Positions 1 to 11,145 of a stretch of 64,000 nucleotides of DNA are shown in pieces. The notes beneath the pieces are model-generated. The model worked only from the letters and a program-made list of their open reading frames with translations, did no database searches and had not been told where the DNA came from. Each line of letters begins with the position of its first letter. The first letter of the stretch is position 1. The stretch comes from Varanus komodoensis (Eukaryota > Chordata > Lepidosauria > Squamata > Varanidae): positions 1,259,178 through 1,323,177 of the forward strand of contig NW_025335568.1 of assembly GCF_004798865.1 (NCBI RefSeq), given 5' to 3'. Both the position numbers and the translations under genes were made by a program.

Positions 1-2799
1 GCCCTGAGAGCCCTGGCTGGTGCTCGGCCTTGGCCCTCCAGCCAAGAAAGGCCAAATGGGCCAAGTGCCTGGACGGACGGGGGCCAAGCCCGGGGGGGGG
101 GTGCATCTGCACATGCAGAGCTGGAGAAAGGAGGCCAGGGAGCAGCGTGTGCAGCCGTTCCCTTGAATCCCTTCCTGGGCATCCGTGTGGTCTTCAGGGC
201 CAGAGGCCAGCCACAGAACTCTGGGCATGTGTAGAGTGCATTTGCCCCCCGCAGAGAGCCACTGCTGGCTCCCGTCCATCTGCACCAGAGGGCTCAGAGG
301 GGGTGGCTGTCCCCAGACGCCCGGCTCCCGCTGCGCAGGGCACGTCTGCTGGCAGCTCAGCAGGGCCCGGCTCGATGCTTCTCCCTCGCCCGTCCAAACG
401 GAGCAGGCATGCACCCCAGGTGCTCCGCCCCGCCTGTTTCCCCCAGGGCATGGCCTCAGCCCGCCCCTCCCGGCTTCCTTTCTTGCTCGCTTTTGAGTGC
501 TGGCGGGGGGGGGGGTGTCACTCCGCCCAGAGTGCCGCTCCTGCCTCTGCAGTCGTGGCGGCCGGAGGCTGCTCCGAGCAACGCCCCACGATGCTGCCCG
601 GGAGCAAAGCCACGGGTGGGCAGGGGGGGTCAAGGAGGCAGCCGACCGGAGTGCAGCTGCAGCCCCCTCAGCGGCGGCTCAGAGAAACCTGCAGGCTGGA
701 GTGTCTGCAGCAGCCATGCAGAAACGTGGCAGCTGGGCCCACGCGGAACACCAAGCCACGGTGAGGTGCAGAAGCCACTGTTTCTCTGCCTGGCCGCAGG
801 GAACGGCCGGTGCCGCGCCTCACCGTGGTGCCGGCCTCACCCCTGCCAACAGGCCCTGCCTGCGTGGCTTGCAGAGCGACATGGTGCTCTTCGTGAACCC
901 AGGCAGGGAAGAGGCAGAACGCTGACCCACTCGGGCCACGCTTTGGAAGCCCGCCTGCTGCAGCAGGTGAACTCCCCTGGGACGCCCATCGTCCACGGTG
1001 TGGAACGGAGTCCCCGGTCTCTTCTCTGAGCGCGCAGAAAGGCAGGACACGCCACCTGCTGAGCATAACTCTCCCAACGGCAAGCCTAGTGCAGGGGTGG
1101 AGGAAACGCAGCGGGCTGTTGCGACTCCAGCGGCACCCGAGCCATACCTGGCGGCCGAGCGCCCAGCTCTTCCCTGCGGAGCAGCACCAAGCCCGTGAGA
1201 AGCACACAAGCGAGAGGCCGAAATCTGGCCGAGTGCGGATCAGAGACCGCTGTCCCCTTTCCTGCCCGGGCCTTGACGTGGCCCTCCGGGAGAGCTGGAG
1301 GAAGGGGTGGGTTTTTCCATGGCTGCCCAGGGTCTCCCTCCAGCCAGGCACGCTGCAGAAATGCAGGGCGGGAAGGGCCTGGAGTCCTGCCGAGGGCAGC
1401 TGTCGCACCCCGCGGTCATGTGCCCAAGGCCGAAAAGGGACGAGGGCACGAAGAAGGGGACGGAGCCACGTGCTGCTCTGCCCTTCCAAGGACCCCTGTT
1501 GCACAAGCGGCATCTCAGGGCTGCTTCCTGGAGATAACGGCCGCTATCTTCCAGGGCAACAAGGCCTGTCACGGGTCCTGTGAGCTGGGCAGAGAGAGCC
1601 CCCAGGTGACTGTTTGCACAGTCAGTCCAGGAGGGAAGAGAGGTGACTCAAGCTCTCTTGGCCGTTTCTGCCTGGGAGCTCTGCACTTCCTCCGCTCCCT
1701 TCAGCCCCTGAATCGTTCCTGGGAATGTGTGAATGGTGCGCCTTTGGGCTTGTCATTTCTGTGGCCGGCAACAGGCCCCTGTGCGGGTCCCCGCAAGAGT
1801 CCCGGCCACCCACCCGCCGCACGCATCCGGCCCTCCCAACTCCAGTGTCGGGACTGCGCGGCTCCGGCGCGCGGCTTTCATAACGTGGCCGGTGCTGCTC
1901 CCGGGGCGCGGAGGCCTCCTCCTGGCCTGGAGACAGCAGCTGGCCCAGCAAACGCCCCCGTGCCGGCTGCTCCGGCGGCGTGGCGGAGACGAGGCGCGGG
2001 CGTCCCGGTGGCCTGGGCCGCCCAACAAAGCCTCCGCCCGGGATGCTCCAGGCGGCAGCGTCCGATTTCAGGCTCCCCGCCACTCAGCCACCGCCTGAGA
2101 TCTGCGGAGGCATGCCGCTGCCCCGGCTGTTTGCTGAGAGAGGAATTGTCAGTATGTTAAAAATGTAGCCATTATCTTGTCTTCCCTGCAGTATCAGTAA
2201 TTCAACTGTCCTTGAACCGGCGTCCAGAACGCGGGACCGTGCCAAAGGCAACACGCAAGCCGGCTCTGCAGCGCACCTTGCTGGGAGGCCGACGGGCCGG
2301 CTCGGCTGCGGGCCCCACCCCAGCTTGGGGAGCACGAGCGAGGGCGACGTGGGGCGCTGGGCTGCAGCCGCAAGCGCCCGCCCGCTCAGTAGCCCCGCGG
2401 CAGCCTCCCATGACCTGATCTGGGCTCCACAGCCGGGGTGAGGGAAGGTGCGGTCCAGAGCTTCGGGGGGTCAGCAAATGGAGGAACCACGGAGCAGTTA
2501 ATTGTAAGCGTGTGGGGAGAGAGCCAGGCTTATCGAGATGTCCCGACTTTCACTCCCAGTCATTCCTGAATGTATTCTCACCCACCCCGAACCAGATCGA
2601 TGTGCATCTCAGTGTGAGCTGCTTAAAGGCGGCACCCTCAGTGTGAACTTTCTTCCATGGACTCAGAGGCACGAACACGTGAAACTTCAGAAGTGCCCAG
2701 TTCTCAAAATGGGCTGCAATTGTGGGAACTTGCAACCCCCCCCCCCAAATATGCTGCTGTTGGCATTTGGGGGTGTGGACAAGTCAACTCTGCATGGGG
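1..2799. other. GC-rich unique DNA, no gene recognised
   Basis: This stretch is GC- and CpG-rich, with C and G homopolymers near 2736-2747 and 495-515. Long open frames exist on both strands, but their translations are Pro/Gly/Ala/Arg/Ser-rich and match no family I know. I see no repeat and no convincing exon. Bases 2484-2720 are closer to AT/GC balance and could be conserved, which I cannot test. Confidence 0.5.
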
Positions 2800-2886
2800 C
2801 GGTGTGACTTGGTGTCCTACGCCAGCAGCGGCTGGACTCCATGGCCTTCATGGCCCTTCCAACTCTGCTCTTCTACGATTCTACAA
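2800..2886 (+). mobile_element. CR1: CR1 LINE 3' end
   Basis: The sequence has the typical CR1 3' untranslated end in sense orientation: a GTGACTTGGTGTCCT stretch, then CTGGACTCCATGGCC, then CCCTTCCAACTCTGC, ending in a decayed octamer tail (TTCTACGATTCTAC). Only the 3' terminus is present, as expected for 5'-truncated CR1 copies. Confidence 0.8.
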
Positions 2887-5118
2887 AAGCGAGATGAACC
2901 CAGAGGAAATTCTTGCCCCTCTGCTCCAGCTGGCTGCTGGAGGGTCCCTGTGCCGGGCTGAAGCAAAGTGCAGGACCAGGAGGCCAGAAGCCAGCCGCGT
3001 ATCCCTTGGGCAGGAAAGCCCTGACGGAGTGCCTGCAGGACATTTCTGCGGCTGAGGCTCTCTGGAGGGTTTATCACAAGTACAAAATTCTTCTCCCATG
3101 TGGAGCGTTTACTGCTGACAGAACGTGGCGCGACATGGCAAGCGTAAGCCCCGTTAGGGAAACGTTCGAATGGCTGCTTTTACGGATGCTTCCAACCACT
3201 CCAGCTGTGGCTACTGCAAGGCGCAGCTGCCACGGCGGCAACAGCAGCTGCCTGGGGGCAGCTCCAAAGGCGCCCCTGGGGCTCGACCCCATGCCAGACC
3301 CTTTGCAGGAGCAGCCCCTTCCATTCTGCTTGTGGGGGCAACACCGGAAGGGGAGACCCAGCGAGGCTCCGGCGAGGCGCAGTGCTGCAGGGAGAGTCCG
3401 CCTGGCAGGAGCGGCCCCCGTGCATCCGCCCGCCGCTCCTGGGAAGCCTCTCAGGACGTGCTCCCCCACCCCAGAAGCGCCCAGCTTCAAGGCCCTGCCA
3501 GCGCATGGGCTCCCAGCACCAGGACCCCCCCAGCCCCCAGAGGCCATGAGCTTTCCCAGCTGCAGACATCCATTCAAGACCACCTGCATTCAGGGTCCCG
3601 TGCGTGATCGGACCCTCTCCTGTTCTGGATTCCCCCCCAAACTCGCCTCGATGCCCCAATTCACTTGTTTAATTCGCTGTCCTGAAAACGCACAAGCATC
3701 TCGCTGTGGACCTGCCCCCCCCCCCGAGCATTCTGTGCTCCTGGGGGGGCTGCCTTTGCGGATTACTTTTGCCTCAGTGTTTCCACCGCTGGCCTGGCCT
3801 TCCGAGCAAGAGAGGCCTCTGGGACGCCGCGGCCCTTCCTTACCAGCCCTATCAGGCGAGGGGGAACAGTGGGGCTGCCCTGCGGAAACACGGTTGCCGG
3901 CGGGTCCAGATCCGCAGCCGCGTGCTGCCGCTTGGCCGAGGAGGGGCCGGCAGCTGCCCCTCGGAGCCTCCTCTCCTAGCGGAGCCAGGGGCCGCTTCGC
4001 CCACAGGCAAGGGGCAGCCCTTCCTTCCATCGGAGGGGAGGGAGGCGGGGGGCGGGCAGCCCCCACCAAGCCGCTTCTCCCCACCCGCACCCAGAAGAGA
4101 GCCTGCTGAGGCCGAGGCCTTGGCGGTTCTGGGTGACTCGTGGAAGCAAGTCAAGCCACCTCCTGGCCAATCCACCGAGTCGTGCTTGCCCCCACTGGCA
4201 GAGCCTTCGCTCCCCGAACCGCAAGCCACCACCCGCCGAGTCCTTCCAAGGGACAGGGTGGCCGGGGATGCTGAGGGCCGTAGTCTGAGACATCTGGGAC
4301 ACTGCTACGGCCTGTCCTTCACGGTGCCTCTGCCTGTGAACGGTGCGAGGGGAGCGGGGGCCACCCTCGGGCCCTGGCCTGCGTGAGCCTGACGGGGGCG
4401 TCTGCCTCCACAGAGAGCCTTCTCGGGCACGGCTGTTTGCACTCGCCAAGGGGTCCGTGAGGCCTGAAACAGCCCCGATGCCTGCCGGGAGCAGGGCCCC
4501 CGTTCTGCAATTGGGAGGAAGATGGGAGCCCCCAAACAGGGTTCCCCAGCCCCTGGACGCCAGAGCGATCCATGATGGATTCCCCTGCAGGGCAGCCATG
4601 GGCCCATGAACAGTCTCTTTCCTTCTGGGGATGTGCACCGACACCCCGCACTGCCAGCGCGCATCGCTGCACGCGCGCCTTAATGCTAAGGAACATTTGC
4701 AAACAGAAGCAAAATGCTCGTGCCTCCCTTTGTGAAAAATCCAGCTCCGTGCGTGCGCTGAAAATGAAGCGATGGAACAAGGCTAGCCCAGCGATCCACA
4801 AGACGCAGACCGGGTGGCTCGAGCGGGATCTCTCCACCCCACGGCCAGAGCTGCTGAAAGAATCCACATCGAGGAACCATTTGGGGTGGTCCGCCAGCGA
4901 AATTGAGCAGAAACGGCATCCCAGCTGAGCGCTGCGGAAGGTCCGCTGTTGTCTCCAGGCAAGGCGGCCAGTCGGCCGGGTGTGGGGCTGCCTGCACGGA
5001 GCTCCAGGCTAGAGAACAGAATGCGCAGCTCGGAATGAACAAGACAGTGGTTTGGTTTAGCGGTCCCTGAGTTTAAAGAACCATTTGCCTATGAAATTCA
5101 AATTAAATTTACTGAAAG
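2887..5118. other. GC-rich unique DNA, nothing recognised
   Basis: This is GC-rich intergenic sequence with no identifiable repeat or gene. A 398-aa frame at 2913-4109 is compositionally biased, has no domain I recognise, and competes with other long frames on both strands. Bases 5040-5118 are distinctly AT-richer and directly precede the SINE. Confidence 0.5.
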
Positions 5119-5768
5119 CCAGTGCAGTGCACCCCTTCATGAGTCACTGCCTTGCCGTGGCGAAGGGGCTTGCATAGCGCAATGAAGCTGTGAGCTCTGC
5201 CATGCAGGGCCACCCAAGACGGACAGGCCATAGCAGAGAGCTCTGACAAAACGTGATCCGCTGGAGAAGGAAATGGCAACCCACTCCAGTATCTTTGCCA
5301 TGAAAACCCCATGGACAGCCCCAAAGGGCAAAGAGATATGACGCTGGAAGATGAGCCCCTCAGGTCGGAAGGTGTCCAAGATGCTACTGGGGAAGAGCAG
5401 AGGGCTAGTACTAGCAGCACCAGAAAGAGTGAAGCGACTGGGTCAAACCTGAAAGGACATTCAGCTGCGGATGTATCTGGTGGAGAAAGGAGAGTCTGAT
5501 GCGGTAACGAACGATGCTGCCTAGGAATGTTGTCCTTGGGGCCGCAAAGAGTCGGGCACAGAACAACGGTGCAGTGCAGTGGTTAAGAGTGTTGGTCTGG
5601 GACTCACGAGATCAAGGTTCTAGTCCCCACTTAGCCATGAAGCTGACTGATGACTTTCGGTTGTTGGGAGGAGAAGGTTGAGAGAAGGGGGGGATGATGT
5701 AGGCGCACTTGAGTTCCTTGGAAGGGAAAAGGTTGGGTATACATAGAAGAATAAATAAAATAATAAAG
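5119..5768 (+). mobile_element. Sauria-type SINE, interrupted
   Basis: The main body is 5571-5768. A tRNA-like head carries an A-box-like TGGTTAAGAGTGTTGG (about 5580) and a B-box-like GGTTCTAGTCC (about 5616). It is followed by a tRNA-unrelated body, a TTGAGTTCCTTGGAAG stretch and an AATAAATAAAATAATAAA tail. This head-body-tail order fits Sauria SINEs of lizards and snakes, which use BovB machinery. The first bases of the head (about 5119-5131) lie on the far side of a BovB derivative, because the same 10 bp occur on both sides of it. It is not a tRNA gene: the sequence after the B box does not close an acceptor stem. Confidence 0.75.
5132..5568 (+). mobile_element. BovB: Internally deleted BovB LINE derivative with 10-bp target duplication
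   Basis: Bases 5132 to about 5515 match the 5' end of the BovB copy at 11146. From about 5520 the sequence jumps to the extreme BovB 3' end (GAATGTTGTCC, GGGGCCGCAAAGAGTCGG, ending ACAGAACAAC). Nearly all of ORF2 is missing, giving a 437-bp 5'+3' composite. The 10-mer GTGCAGTGCA flanks it exactly (5122-5131 and 5569-5578), which supports insertion as a unit. It sits in the head of the Sauria-type SINE, so it is the younger element. It is not coding. Confidence 0.8.
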
Positions 5769-7299
5769 ACATTTTCAAAAGTCATCGTACTTGGGATGGA
5801 TAGAAATCTAGTCCACATGATACCTGTGGAAGAAGCTGAAATGGGGGCGCTACTGCAGTGCCGGCGTGTCTCACGCTTGGCCTGCCCTGGAAAGCCAGCC
5901 GGGAGGGGCTCCGCGAGTGCGCAGTGAGGCTCAGGCGCATGGCCGCCGCGACGCAGCCTCGGGCCCGGAGAGCAAGCCCAGGGGATCCAACAGGCCCCCC
6001 TCCCAAGCGGACGCCACAGGCACGCCTCGCTGAAACCCAGTCCGAGGGCTGCCCCCAAGATCCAGCCTCGGCTTCCCTGGGGCGCAGGAACGGCGTGTGT
6101 GGAACGGGCAAGGGAGCTGCCCGGGGCTCGGCATCTTCGGCTCAGCGGCCCTGCAGGGGGTCCCACCCGGGCCCCCCCGCCCCCCCCGCCCCCGTGCCCA
6201 TGTTGACTGCAGTCAGTGCGGGCGAATGCATATCTTGCTTCGGTTCATTTTTAGTTAGAGTTTACCAACGTCCCTGCAGCTGTTTGCACCTGAGAACTTA
6301 AAGCAAAAGAGGATGCTCCTGAAGGCCAGAGAGCGCCAAACAGACGGATGCGCCCCCCCCCCCGCACTTTGGATGCCCCCCCCCTTCCTTGAGGCTGGGC
6401 AGGCGAGACCCGGCCAGTAGCCCCAGGGTGCCTCTGGCTGCGGCAGCCCATCCAGGGCAGCCCGGCCCAGCCCGCGTGGGGGCAGCTGGAGCACCGTGCG
6501 GGGCCGAGGCAGGAGGGGAGGGCTGGGGGGGCAGTGAGCAGCAGGGCAGCCCGTGGGAGCAGTGGCGGGGCACGCTCTTCCGGGGCTGGGGGCCAGCGGA
6601 GGCTCGCCGGCTCAGGGGAGGCGGAGGCGGCCTCCACAGGCTGCCCCCGAACTGCCCTCTGGGCAAACAGGCGAGTCCTTCGAGGCGAGATTAGGCACTC
6701 GGCTATCTGCACGCATGTCCGAAACGTGGCTTGCAGCACCGGCTTGCAGGGGACGATGTGGAGCCGTGGAATGCAGACTCGCCACGCAGCAGGAAGGCTG
6801 GGGGTGCGGCAACCCCACGTGCCCCCGGAGGCCTGGGGTGGGACTGGTGGGCCGCCCCCGTCACCTCCTCCTCTGGCAGAGCACCCGCGGTCTTCGGGGA
6901 GCCCCGGGGCTCCCGGCCCTGCAAGCGTTTCTGGGCGGCAGTGGCGGCACCCACTGCTCTCCGCACTCAGCTCTGGTCTTTGCGGCAGAGACGCCTGCGG
7001 AGGGGGAGAGCCCCCCCAGGCGGGCACTTGCACCCAGAGGCCCTCTGAGGCTCCGGGGCAAGCCCGAGGGGCAAACGCTGGCCGAGGCTCTGTGCCGCCC
7101 TGCTGGGGGGGGGGGCAAATTCCGGCCCCGTGCGCTGCCCGCAGGCCTTGCTCATTGGCCCTCCTGACTGCGGAGCAGCGTCGCCGGCCGGCCGGCTGCT
7201 GAAAGCGCTTCCAGCCCTGAGTGCTTTTCCAAACCCTTTCCTGCCTCTCTGTGGCTGTTTGCCTCACGCACCACTCCGGGCAGGCAGATCTGCCAGGCT
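5769..7299. other. CpG-dense GC-rich DNA, no gene recognised
   Basis: From about 5880 to 7200 the sequence is extremely GC- and CpG-rich with C tracts (6170-6190, 6352-6364). It could be an unmethylated CpG island, but I see no recognisable first exon or TATA box. Frames of up to 338 aa (6251-7267, minus) are compositional. Confidence 0.4.
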
Positions 7300-7545
7300 A
7301 GATTTCCAGGCGTTTTATGGACTTCATAAAGTGGGGATCACAGAGCGATTCTTTCCCAGAAGGAAGAAAGGACAAAGGAGAGTGTAAGAAAAATAAAAAA
7401 AGAGGTGAAGAAAGATTTTCATTTGGAGCACGGGCTCCTCTGGGAATGAAAATCGCTCCTTTTTTCTTCCTTAAATTTCCTTCGAACAGAGAGCTGTGCC
7501 TAGTGATCCTAAGAGTCATTTGTAAAGTTTCTGTGCTCCCCCGCT
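7300..7545. promoter_or_regulatory. AT-rich block, candidate conserved noncoding element
   Basis: An abrupt AT-rich island in GC-rich flanks, with TTTTATGGACTTCATAAAG, an A-rich stretch and TTCCTTAAATTTCCTTCG. It matches no repeat I know and has no plausible coding frame. Such islands are often enhancers near developmental genes. That role is an inference from composition only. Confidence 0.3.
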
Positions 7546-8889
7546 CCCCCCCAGTAATTTTATCCAGATGCTCCTGCTCTGCTAGCCAGCCGCTGCTCGG
7601 GGTCTGTGCTCCCCGCACACCCGCTGCTGCCACCGGCCCCTCCTTCGGGCCGCCCGGGGCTTCCCTGCCAGCCCAGTTGCCCAGCGGGACAGTGCCGAGC
7701 TGATGCTGGTCCCCAGCACGTTCTGCCGTGAGGGGGCAGGCCCCCCACCGCCGCGAGCACATCGTCAGCGCGCTCGGGGGTGCAGGGAAGAACGGAGCCC
7801 ACCGCCCTTTCCCTCGGCAGCACCCAGAATCCGAGGCCCCCCGAAGCTCAGCGCACAGCGCTTCCCCACAGAAGCGCAGGCCTCTGGGGCGACTGCTGGG
7901 AGGGCGTGCCGTGGGGCAGGGGCAGCTCCCAGGGTGCAGCGCTGAGCGGGCAAGGCTGCAAGGCCGTCCCAGTTCCAGCTGCTCCTGCTTGCACAGCGTC
8001 TGGCCGGAAAGGGGGATCGGAAGTCATCCCAGCAGGTCGTGCGCTCTGCTGGTCCCGGACATCGCGCATGGACTGGTGCCGCCTGCTGGGGCGCTGCTCA
8101 AGTGAAGCCCCAGGCCCTCCCCCCTCCCCTCAGTCACCCAGAGCAAGAGAAGCAGCCACCACCACCCTCTGGCTCTCCAGCTCTCTGCCTGCCAGTTGTT
8201 CCGGGGTCAGCCAAGATGATGCCCCGGGGCAGAGGAGCGGCTTCGGGTGGCTGCCACACTGGTGAGCAAGCCGGCCTGCAGGAGGAGAGGCCCCTGGGGG
8301 GGGGGTGTGGCTCAGGGGCCCTCTGAAGCCAGCGGGGGCCACATGCGCCAGGGCACCAGGCCTCTGCCAGCATGAAACCCCCAGATGGCCTTTCCCAGCA
8401 TTCACTTGCGCACGCTTCCCTTCGCACAGGAGAAATGCGGTTAGGAAGGGAAGGCAGCTCCCTCCCCTCCCCTCCCCTCCCCTCCCCTCCCCAGCAGCCG
8501 CTAACAGAAAGCAGACTCATTTTTCCCTCTTTCAAATAGGGCTGGGCCAAAAGCAGAGAGCTTCTTTGGAACGTGCGGATCGGAATTGCAGAGGGCTCCC
8601 TGCCCAGCAAGATTTCAGGGTCCATGTACCAGCCCTTGCTGGCCGAGGGTAATGGGGAGGCCGTCAGGAGGGAGCACTGTGGGAACGGCACAGGAAGCGC
8701 TGCCCTTACTCGCAACTGGCTTCTCACTCCGGCTCTTCACACAGGCAACACTGGTGGCTGTGCAGTGCCAAGATGCTGCCGTGTGCCCAGCAGAGAGCCC
8801 AGGAGATCATTCTGGGCAGGCCAGAAACTGGGAAGGGGGCAAAATAGTGCCTGACCAAGCAGGAGCACAGAGGCGGCAGCCAACCGACT
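7546..8889. other. GC-rich unique DNA
   Basis: No gene or interspersed repeat recognised. It contains the pentanucleotide tract at 8458-8493. Confidence 0.45.
8458..8493. repeat. (CTCCC)n pentanucleotide tract
   Basis: Seven consecutive near-perfect CTCCC units. On the minus strand this is a run of GGGAG units with G-quadruplex potential. Confidence 0.9.
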
Positions 8890-9700
8890 AAAAACTGGTG
8901 GGCAAACTTTTTTTCTCAGGAAATAATTCTGCCCACCCTCCAATCCACTTTTGGCCTAATGATCAAAACAGGAGCACTTTGAATACTGGCAGAATAGCTC
9001 TGCTTCCTATTCCAGTACCTGCCCACAGGGTGCAAAGTCTATTCTGAGTGAAGGCTACTCCGTACTCACAAGGAAGCACACTTCCAGAGCTTGATCCAAA
9101 CTGCCCTTGACCCAATGCACATTTAACCTGAGAGAGAAGTGTACCGAATAAAACATGCCATATTTATTGCTAGCAAATGCACCCGGCTTCACATGGGTGG
9201 GACCAGCCTCTCATCTGGTAGCGGGAAGTGCTCAAGAGAAGCTACGCAGCAGTTAGCCCTGGACACATTGTGCCCACCTTGACTGCATGTGCCTATGAAC
9301 ACTGGCACCACTAGGCACATGCCCCGTGGGCATCCAGGGATACCTGCCCCATCGTGGTGAGGGAGGACAGCTGTGATCCTCTGCCATGGCAGCCGTTTCC
9401 CCTCCTACCTTCAAACGCTTGACTCTAACACTGGCTTGGAAAATGTGCCACCTAGTGACCAAAGTTGGTACTGCAGGAATCAAACACACATTATTAGTTG
9501 CTCAATAAGTGACATTCTGTGGATGATGTACGAAGTTTAAAAAGAAAAAAACTAAATCCTAAATTTTGTAATCCATGGGCATTCTCTCAATTGACACCAA
9601 AAGCAGGGGCAGCTAAAACCAGGCCAGCAATAAATAGGAAAACCTTCTCATTGCCAGAGAGCAGGAGCAGGAGCGGCTCCCTGAAACAAAGGTGCTAAAC
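8890..9700. other. Balanced-composition DNA, unclassified
   Basis: Composition drops to roughly balanced GC, with AT-rich stretches at 9130-9175 and 9490-9590. I cannot assign it to a repeat family, and no long open frame is convincing. It may be an old repeat or noncoding unique DNA. Confidence 0.35.
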
Positions 9701-10083
9701 TCCCCCTGGTTTAAGAGCCCATGGGAACCGCCATGTCCGTGGTGCATGCAAGGAGCTCGTGCCCCCGGCCAGCCTGGGCAAAGCGCCTGTTCGTCACTGG
9801 TTCATCTGGCTGTTCCCGGCCTTCTGCCAAGCCAAGGCACTTCAGGGGACGAAACCAGGGCGTGAGACCTTGCTCCTGCGATCGGCCCCGGAGACGTGTG
9901 AGACCTTTTGCCCAGGCCGAGCGGCACGTTGAGGAGAGGCTCCTGCTCGGAACCGCTGCCCCTGCAGCTCCTCTTGGGCGCTGAAGTCCCAAAGTGTCCA
10001 GAGGCGCTTACGGTAAACGCGGAGGAAGGGTTTGCTCCTGAGAGGGCGGCACCGCTGCACAAGGGGGGAAATCATGACAGCAG
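9701..10083. other. GC-rich unique DNA
   Basis: Nothing recognised. Confidence 0.4.
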
Positions 10084-10235
10084 ATTTATTTATTTATTAT
10101 TTATTTATTGATTAAAACATTTCTATGCCGCCCCTTGCCGAAGCCTCGGGGCGGCTTACAACACAATAAAATATAATAAAATACAATAAAATACAAAAAT
10201 AACAATATAAAATAAACAAACAATATAAAAGAATT
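10084..10235 (-). mobile_element. L2: L2-type LINE 3' end, antisense
   Basis: It reads TTTATT repeats, then TTAAAACATTTCTATG, then a perfect hairpin GCCGCCCC (10127-10134) / GGGGCGGC (10148-10155), then AT-rich ACAATAAAAT repeats. In reverse this is a squamate L2-like 3' terminus with its AAATAAAT tail. The same hairpin end recurs at 29405 and 31921. Confidence 0.65.
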
Positions 10236-10259
10236 TCTGGCTCTGGGTCCACATGCCCT

Positions 10260-10925
10260 CAAGGCGGGCGACCTAATGTCGAGGGACGCCCCCCACGTGC
10301 ACCCCCCGCCCCTCTAGCCCCCAGTGCCAGGTATCCTGTGCCTCTCCAGCCACAGGCGGATTCCAAGGTGGAGCCCCGCCCCCCCCGTAATGCACACCTG
10401 GGGCTGCTGCTGAGACCCCCACAGGCAGCTCTTGCAGGGCTTCCCCCGACCCCTCCCGGCAGGGGCTGAGCCCCCAGAGCGCCTTGGTCAGGACTGATTC
10501 TTCCCCACCCGCCACTCACCCGAGAAGGCAGCCCCCCCCCCCCCCCATGCTCCCAGGCCGCGGCCACGCCGGCTGGGGATGATGGGCGCTGCAGCCCGGA
10601 GGCGCCACCGCGGTGAAGGCACCTGGCCAGGCGGGTCTTGGCGGGCCTGGCGGCGGCCGCCTCTCCGGCGCAGCGCCGGCCCGCCGGGCTCGTGCTTCCG
10701 GGCCCCGATCCCAGCTTCCCAGGCCGCCTCCAGGGAGCCGCCCGGCGGAGCCGCGGCGCGATGCGCGGCGCACGGGGATACGCAAAGGGAGGGCGCCACC
10801 CAGCGGCCGTGCGCGCCCCAACCCGGCGGCCCGGGCGCCGCGGCCCTGCCCGGACCCTCCTCGAGGCCGCAGCGCGATCAGCGGACCAACCCAGCACGCG
10901 CGTGTGAAACGCAAACCAGCCAACC
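10260..10925. promoter_or_regulatory. CpG-rich block, possible CpG island
   Basis: Very dense CpG, especially 10600-10910 (for example GCGGCGCGATGCGCGGCG). A C15 tract lies at 10532-10546. It could be an orphan CpG island or simply subtelomeric high-GC DNA. No known first exon is visible on either strand. Confidence 0.3.
10555..10625 (+). mobile_element. Half of a palindromic hAT-type MITE
   Basis: The sequence CGGCTGGGGATGATGGGCGC followed by TGCAGCCCGGAGGCGCCACC resembles the right arm of a very common squamate palindromic MITE (GGCTGGGGATGATGGGAGTT, then an arm ending in GGAGGGCACC). Differences from that remembered consensus are mostly towards G or C. The left arm is not clear. Confidence 0.45.
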
Positions 10926-10953
10926 CGACGACCGACCGACCGACCGATCGATG
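10926..10953. repeat. (GACC)n microsatellite
   Basis: A tandem GACC array decaying into GATCGATGG. Confidence 0.9.
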
Positions 10954-11145
10954 GCATGTTTATACTGCCCGGTAGCCAGAGCTCTCTGAGCAGTCCACTA
11001 CCATTGAAAAGCAACTACTGTGGTAAACTGTCCAGAGAGCTTTGGCTAGGGGCAGTCTGAAGCTGCGCTACTAATGATAAGCTATGATATGAAGTGCAGG
11101 ATAAAAATCCAGTGGCTAAGATGCAGTACCTGTAAACATTCCTGC

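Noticed and set aside
2913-4109. 398-aa open frame
   Set aside because: Same compositional origin. It runs across obviously non-coding C tracts and matches no family.
5571-5645. tRNA gene
   Set aside because: A-box-like and B-box-like sequences belong to the head of the Sauria-type SINE. No acceptor stem closes and the SINE body follows.
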